Shown one piece after another: positions 58,399-64,000 of a DNA stretch of 64,000 nucleotides. Under the pieces are notes generated by a model. It made no database searches and was not told the origin of the DNA. It saw only the letters and a list, made by a program, of their open reading frames with translations. The DNA comes from Benincasa hispida (taxonomy: Eukaryota > Streptophyta > Magnoliopsida > Cucurbitales > Cucurbitaceae), in NCBI RefSeq assembly GCF_009727055.1, contig NC_052357.1:15521648-15585647 (forward strand), given 5' to 3'. The first letter of the stretch is position 1. Every line of letters begins with the position of its first letter. The translations under genes and the position numbers were made by a program.

Positions 58399-60307
58399 CA
58401 AGTTATGGTATGCTCAATATGGCCTGACTTGACTCAATTCCATACAATAACTACTTTTAGAATATGTGTTATTAAATGGATGTTCTTGTAGTATTTTGTG
58501 CGTTGTCACAAGTTTCCTTTTGTTGAACCAAGTATATTATTCCACTGCAAGTTTCTCGGTGTGATCTGAGGTCAAAACACGAGGGACTGTTTTGAGGTTA
58601 TTGCGTTAATGTTTATTGATACATGAGACCATGCTTTTCAATTATAAAAGTAAGGTTGTACAAGTATTTAAAATTGCGGATACAAGTAAAGGAACCTGTA
58701 AAATGCAATATAATAAAGTGCGGTAAATCTAGATATAGATGGTACAAGATAAAGGCCTTCATGATATAAGATACTGGAGGTCAAAGGCTGGCTTGTGGAA
58801 GATTAAACAAAGTCATGTTAAATGCGGACGACAAGTCTTATGTACGAAGCAGAAAAAGAAAGATAACTAATATACAAATCGCAGCAAGTTTCTTAATGTA
58901 CGTTAAGCTAATAAGTACGGTTCATTTTTCCCTTAGCGTATACCTTTCAGTGATCAGCCGCGTTCCCACATGTCTGTGTGAAACAAAGACAACGTAATGA
59001 ACGTAGGTTGCTTCCATGTCTGGGAGTACTATTCACTTTAGTTAACACAATTCTTCCTGACCTTCTTCTTAATAGATCAAAATGGCATCCTTCACTTCTA
59101 CTACTCACAAGTTTGAAAATGTCGTCTAGCATGCCTTAAGACTAAACGCAATCATCTCTTTTAACACGAATTAAAAGTACTCGTGTTAATTCATATTTAA
59201 CTATAGGGGATTAAGACACTTCATGGAGTTAAACGATTAAACGGAGGAACGAAAATAGATAGAGAAGTGGTGATGAAATGATCAAACATTCACTATATCT
59301 ATTTAGCGTCTGATACATGGTGTGTGAATGAAGAGATAAAGAAGATGGAATACAATGATGAAAAGGATAGAAAGCAGAAACAAGCAAGTCCAAACGTCTT
59401 GAACACCAATTTGGATGCAGATTTACTTGCTGGTAAGAGATGGGAAATCGTGTGGGAAGGATGAGCTTCTTCTTTCTCAGGCTGTGCTCAAACGCCGGTT
59501 ATTAAGGGATCTGAGTAAAGAGCTTCCGCGATGAGGATCTGTCAGATTTGAACAACACTGAGACTCACCTCTTTGACCTGGTCTCTTCTTCTTCCTGGAT
59601 TTTCTTCAGTTTTAGCACTCAGCTCAGCTTTCTCTCAATATAATAGCAGCAATTAGCCCCCCCGTATCGAGTAAAAATATTTTTCTGTGATTTCGATGGG
59701 GTATTTATGGTGGAAGAATCTTTGACTCGGGCCTTGTGATCCCACTTGTTGTTATGTGAAATTTGAAGATGAGGGATTTATTCCTTTTTATGCAATAAAA
59801 CCATCAAATCTGCACAACCTTAGTCGTAACACGCTGTCAAATTCTCTCGCTTTGCATTGCTCAGCTGCATCTTTGATCAGATGTTTTGCATGCAGTGGTC
59901 CGTTTTTGTTACTACATGCAGTTGAAATTCAGCTCTAGATCGACTGTCCGCAATTGCGTCCATCATTGCATTAATCGTCTTTTAAGTGGGTTGATTGGAA
60001 AATAAACTTGTAGCTTGTAAGAAATAACAAGTTATTAATTGACGGGCGCAATGTGAAGAGAATGCGTTGGTCAGGGATTCTTCTTGAGCCTTGATCGCAA
60101 GCGATGACTTGGTTCCTAACAAAACAAGAGAAAATCTCTTTTTCTTCATCTTTAAATGAATGCTAGTGGGTGTATTTGGATAATTCATAATTTGTTGTAT
60201 TTCTACAGCTATTTTCTATACAATTGGCGCATTATTTAATTCTCGTTTGGCCGCATATCTAGAATAAGGTCAGTATAAAATAACTTGTAATTTCTACAAG
60301 TTTATCA
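58399..60307 (-). repeat. Solo Athila-like LTR, reversed counterpart of 34055-35894
   Basis: It is about 1.91 kb against 1.84 kb in the other arm, with many one-base insertions. LTR type B resumes at 60308 and runs to 60412. Confidence 0.82.
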
Positions 60308-60412
60308 GTTTATATCCGTTGGACATAGAAATATATCTGTGGTAAAAAGAGTTTTAGCTTGTTGGTCTAGGTGGAATCTGACAGTTAACGGATGGTGGAT
60401 CTCGTGGCTAAA

Positions 60413-60796
60413 CTCTTTGTATAGAACGCCCCCGCTCGCATGTCCACTACACAAATGATCAGGATCAGACCATTTGTGACAAGTCACAACACTTGTGACT
60501 ATTCCACAAAGTGGGCCGCATCCATAGCATTACCAGGATAAGGTTTCCCTCCTATATCCATATACTATAGACCATTTTGATTATCACTCAAGACATGATC
60601 CACTTGTATGTCACCACATACATGCTTGGGTCACATACAGATAACCAGAGATTTTATTTTTACTGGTTTGTGGTAAAATATAAATGTGCAAAGTCAAATA
60701 GTGAAGTAAATATCATTTATATTATACATCACAAGTGTCTGTACAAAGTTGTTTACAAACTACTGGACACGAGACTTTAGGGCACAAACTCCAACA
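60413..60796 (-). repeat. C3 5' LTR, first 384 bases
   Basis: It opens on the minus strand TGTTGGAGTTTGTGCCC and aligns with 32400-32786. It is flanked by AAGCG at 60797. At 60410-60412 only AAA is shared with LTR type B on the other side, so this is an abrupt orientation switch. Confidence 0.9.
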
Positions 60797-60811
60797 AAGC
60801 GAACTACCATC

Positions 60812-61629
60812 TGTAGATCTGCGAGGTCCCCCTATTAACTCGTAAATGGATAAGCTTTAAAGTAACTTGAGAAGTTAATTTGAATCGTTCAGATTAGAAT
60901 TAAACGGAATAGCAGAATTTTTATTTAAATATGAAGATAAATTTGTGTAAAAATTAATTTAATATTTGATATTAAATTACTTAGAATTGTTTAAATGATT
61001 ATTTATTACTTTTATTAGAAAATTAATTTATCAAATTAATTTTTTAAAATTAATAATGTTTCAGTTTTAAAATCAAAATTGAGTTTGAAATCTTATTTGT
61101 CTTTTTAAAAAAAATGAAAAGTTACAAAACATGCACAAAATGGAAAAATAGATTTTTCTATTACCATCTTCTACTAGCTCACACAAACATCACTTCCGTT
61201 CTTCACATTTACTCCAACCATGAGCTACATTTCATGTAGTGTTCTTCTTTGCATGTTCACTTGTAATAAATAAAGAAGATTGGATGCATGCATTCAAAAT
61301 AAATTTTAGAGAAAATTTCGGGTTGAAGAAAAGTTCTTCAAACAAGCTGGTGCAGTGAGCTTCTCCTTGTTTTTCTGTTGCTTCAAGCTGTTCTTGAGTC
61401 CCACAACTCGTTTTAAAGCTCCAAGAGGATAGTGGGTAAGATCTTGAGGTGGTTCATGGTGTGTTTTGGAGAAGACGATAGACGTTGATCAAGATCTTGA
61501 AAAGTTCTACAAAGGTATGACTACAAACCCTCTTTTATTAGATGGGCATGCTTTAGTTTCGCCAAAAATTATGAATTTGAATGCTTATTGATCCTTTTTG
61601 CTTCCGCTGCATGTTAATACACTCTTACA
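60812..61629 (+). repeat. E_D LTR 1
   Basis: It is 818 bases long, starting TGTAGATCTGCGAGGTCCCC and ending CACTCTTACA directly before a primer site. A second copy is at 62246-63101. The middle is AT-rich (60900-61100). Confidence 0.78.
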
Positions 61630-61631
61630 AT

Positions 61632-61643
61632 TGGTATCAGAGC
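61632..61643 (+). promoter_or_regulatory. Primer binding site, initiator tRNA-Met (E_D)
   Basis: TGGTATCAGAGC lies two bases after the LTR. In the second unit the same place reads TCATATTAGAGC (about 63104-63115), a decayed site. Confidence 0.88.
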
Positions 61644-62245
61644 ATCATATAATCATTCAATTTGGTTTAATTTTGGTGCGATGGGTGTTTTTCATGTGAT
61701 ACATGAAACTGATGCACTAATATGATTTTCTGAGTTTTGACCTTTTATTTCTCTTTAATTTCTTAATTAAATATTTAATTGGCTCTTGATTCATGAACGT
61801 ATATGTGTTATCAAGAGTCTGTAATTTATATGGAGTCATTAAAGTTGAAATTAAGTTGTAATTGAAGATACAAGTGAAGAAGGCCGAGCTCAAGTTCTAG
61901 TTTTTCAGCTTCTGCTCAAAATCGTCGTTGAGGCTTAAATGGTAAACGATCGTCTAGCTCCAGGTGTTACATGATGTGAAGAAAAGCTAGACGATCATGT
62001 AACTGCAGTCACTAAACAAAGCGTTGAAATGCTATATGATAGCACTATGTGATCGTGTAGCTTTGTGTGGGAACCAAACGATGCATTGAAAGTGCTATAC
62101 GATGGCACTACACGATCGTGTAGCTGCGGAGTTAGCTAAACGATACGTTGAAGTCTATGCGATGGAACTAAGCGATCGTATAGCTGTAGCGAACATTAAA
62201 CGATGACAAGTAGAGTTGTGCGATGGTGTTAAGCGAACTAGAATC
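61644..62245 (+). mobile_element. E_D interior unit 2, non-coding
   Basis: It is about 600 bases with no ORF. The first half is simple transcribed-type text. The second half (61935-62235) is a run of CTAGACGATCATGTAACTGC- and CTATACGATGGCACTACACG-like units. It ends GTGTTAAGCGAACTAGAATC. I see no clear polypurine tract. Confidence 0.75.
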
Positions 62246-63101
62246 TGTAGGTCCGTGAGATCCCCCTACTAGCTCGTAAATGGATAAGTTTTAGAGTAAC
62301 TTGAGAGGTTAATTTGAAACATTAAATTAGAATTAAATGGAAAAGGAAAATTTATATTTAAATATGATTTAAATATATATGAAGATGGATTTGTGTAAAA
62401 ATTAATTTAATATTTGATATTAAATTAATTAGAATTATTTAAATGATTATTTAAATAATTATTTATTATTTTATTAGAAAATTAATTTATTAAATTAATT
62501 TTATAAAATTAATAATGTTTTCAGTTTTAAAATCAAAATTTATTTTGAAATCTTATTTGTTTTTTTGAAAAAAAGTGAAAAGTTACAAAACATGCACAAA
62601 ATGGAAAAATATATTTTTCCATTACCATCTTCTACTAGCTCACACAAACATCACTTCCCTTCTTTACATTTACTCCAAGCATGAGCTACAACTCATGCAG
62701 TGTTTTTCTTTGCATGTTCACTGCAATAAATAAAGAATATTGGAGTGAACTTGAGGCATCCATTCAAAAGAAATTTTAGAGAAAATTTCGGGTTGAAGAA
62801 AGGTTCTTCAAACAAGCTAGTGCAATGAGTTTCTCCTTGTTTTTTCGTTCCTTCAAGTTGTTCTTGAGTCCCACAACTCGGTCTAAAGCTCCAAAAGGAT
62901 AGTGGGGAAGATCTTGAGGTAGTTCACGATGTGTGTTTTGGAGAAGACAACTACAGTTGATCAAGATCTTGAAGAGTTCTACAAAGATATGACTACAAAC
63001 CCTCTTTTATTAGATGAACGTGCTTTGGTTTCTGCCAAAATTAATAATTAAAATACTGATTAATCCCTATTGCTTCCACTGCATGTTAATACACTCTTAT
63101 A
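62246..63101 (+). repeat. E_D LTR 2
   Basis: It is 856 bases, starting TGTAGGTCCGTGAGATCCCC and ending CACTCTTATAA. It aligns with LTR 1 throughout and differs by substitutions and short indels such as an extra AT-rich tract near 62350-62380. Confidence 0.78.
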
Positions 63102-63608
63102 ATTCATATTAGAGCATCATATAAGCATTCAATTTGGTTTAATTTTGGTGTGGTGGGTGTTTTTCATGTGATATATGAAACTGATGCACTAATATGATTT
63201 TCTGAGTTTTTGCATTTTATTTCTCGTTAATTTCTTCATTAAATTTGTAATTGGCTCTTGATTCATGAGCTTATATGTGTTATCAAGAGTTTGCAATTTA
63301 TATGAAGTCATTAAAGTTGAAATTAAGTTGTAATTGAAGATACAAGTAAAGAAGGTCGAGCTATAGTTCCAGTTTTTCAGCTTCTGCTCAAAATCGTCGT
63401 TGAGGCTTAAATGCTAAACGATGCGTTGAACTTCTATGCGATGAAGCTAAGCGATCATGTAGGTGTGGCACTTAACGATGCGATGAAGTTTTATGCAAAG
63501 GAACTAAGCGATTGTGTAGTTACGGCGAACACGTAAGATCGATGCTATGTAACATTGTGCGATGGTGTGTTAAGCGAACTACAATTTGTAGTGGTCCGCG
63601 AGGTCCCT
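63102..63608 (+). mobile_element. E_D interior unit 3 and stub of a third LTR
   Basis: It aligns with units 1 and 2, with a shorter ACGATCG-like field (63415-63570). It ends GCGAACTACAATTTGTAGTG and about 20 bases of a further LTR start (GGTCCGCGAGGTCCC), then breaks off at about 63608. Confidence 0.72.
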
Positions 63609-64000
63609 AATAATAGGCATAAATGCACATTATTACAACGCAAAATATAGAACAATGAAAGATTGCAACAGTAAAAAATATATAAAAGTCGTGTCAATTT
63701 AAGTGAACATTGTGATCGCATGCGTCCATCGCATTAAAACAGCTAATTTCTATATTTTCGTGGAGAAAAATGCTTGCGTTGTGCAAGGCCAGAATTGCGA
63801 ATCCAAGGAATTCAGCGTCCGAGCGATTTTAAGCGATTGCGAACCACAAGGCTACGATCGTTAGTTTGCGAAAATCTGCTTAGAAGGTAGCCGCATAAGC
63901 CGACACATCAAGTGAAAGCTTAATAAATCATGATGGGACAAGAAAGTTGATGACGGTCGAATTCGACATGTTAGTTGACAAGCCGTTAATGACACACTGT
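63609..64000. other. Unidentified sequence at window end
   Basis: No gene is seen. The first bases form an inverted repeat (TAATAAT..ATTATTA within 63608-63637), which recalls the hairpin at the head of the Athila-like LTRs. The segment could be the start of another LTR whose remainder is outside the window. Confidence 0.35.

Larger units (their letters stand above)
46683..60412. other. Reversed redundant copy of 33951-46657 plus missing LTR text
   Basis: Read on the minus strand, this segment repeats LTR type B, solo LTR, pol, gag, leader, solo LTR, primer site, LTR type A and CACTA in the order of 33951-46657. Differences are mostly one-base insertions and deletions, for example TGGTAATCAGAGC for the primer site and CGTTAGC for CGTTTAGC. 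Reversing it joins 46683 to 60413 and completes the C3 5' LTR. I infer a long-read gap fill placed in the wrong orientation without trimming the overlap. Confidence 0.85.
30718..60796 (-). mobile_element. Ty1/copia element C3 (composite, with a misassembled section)
   Basis: The ends are exact: AAGCG at 30713-30717 and again at 60797-60801, with LTR ends TGTTGG and CTTCA. In minus order the true element has a 5' LTR (60796-60413, then the reversed 46683-47378, then 44563-43571), initiator-Met primer site, leader, gag, broken pol, an LTR of a second type (36785-32830), a short polypurine region and a 3' LTR (32786-30718). Two solo Athila-like LTRs and a CACTA element are nested in it. Much of 46683-60412 is a redundant reversed copy. 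Integrase core and polymerase core are deleted, so the element is non-autonomous. Confidence 0.8.

Noticed and set aside
33951..60412. Natural palindromic or foldback chromosome region
   Set aside because: The 25-N gap, one-sided indel noise, missing adapter duplication in one arm and the exact LTR repair on flipping all favour an assembly error.

Overview
This window is transposable-element-rich plant nuclear DNA, probably heterochromatic. I see no intact host gene, no rRNA or tRNA gene and no CRISPR array. The plant assignment rests on Athila-type Ty3/gypsy elements primed by tRNA-Asp, Ty1/copia elements primed by initiator tRNA-Met, a CACTA transposon and a captured dehydrin fragment. The copia gag and the LTR style look cucurbit-like to me, but that is an inference from memory of the families.

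Layout. 1-4090 is the end of a deleted Athila-like element (E0, + strand) sitting in a decayed copia remnant (C1, - strand, 4091-8340). 8341-10236 is unclassified LTR-like DNA with two tandem-repeat blocks and a scrambled patch. 10237-30145 is a three-level nest of one Athila-like family. E_C (+) is interrupted inside its third ORF by E_B (-, 13236-29928, target duplication TCTTC). E_B is interrupted inside its 3' LTR by E_A (-, 14851-25332). E_A is the most complete copy: 5' LTR, tRNA-Asp primer site, gag, no pol at all, a third ORF with its own TATA box, polypurine tract, 3' LTR. 30146-63608 is a tandem LTR array without coding capacity (E_D). It is interrupted by a copia element (C3, -, 30718-60796, target duplication AAGCG). 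C3 carries a second LTR type inside it, lacks most of integrase and reverse transcriptase, and hosts two solo Athila-like LTRs and a CACTA element. The CACTA element carries fragments of a dehydrin gene and of an S1-domain gene.

Assembly warning. 46683-60412 is a reversed, indel-rich second copy of about 33951-46657, separated from it by exactly 25 N. Flipping that segment restores a full-length C3 5' LTR of about 2.07 kb, equal to the 3' LTR. I read it as a misplaced long-read gap fill and not as a natural palindrome. Two 38-bp Nextera mate-pair junction adapters (11206-11243 and 42579-42616) also remain in the sequence and mark false joins.

The strongest biological leads are the pol-less gag + ORF3 retroelement family with a conserved internal promoter, the gene-capturing CACTA element, and a palindromic TAAACGATCGTTTA motif shared by otherwise unrelated elements.
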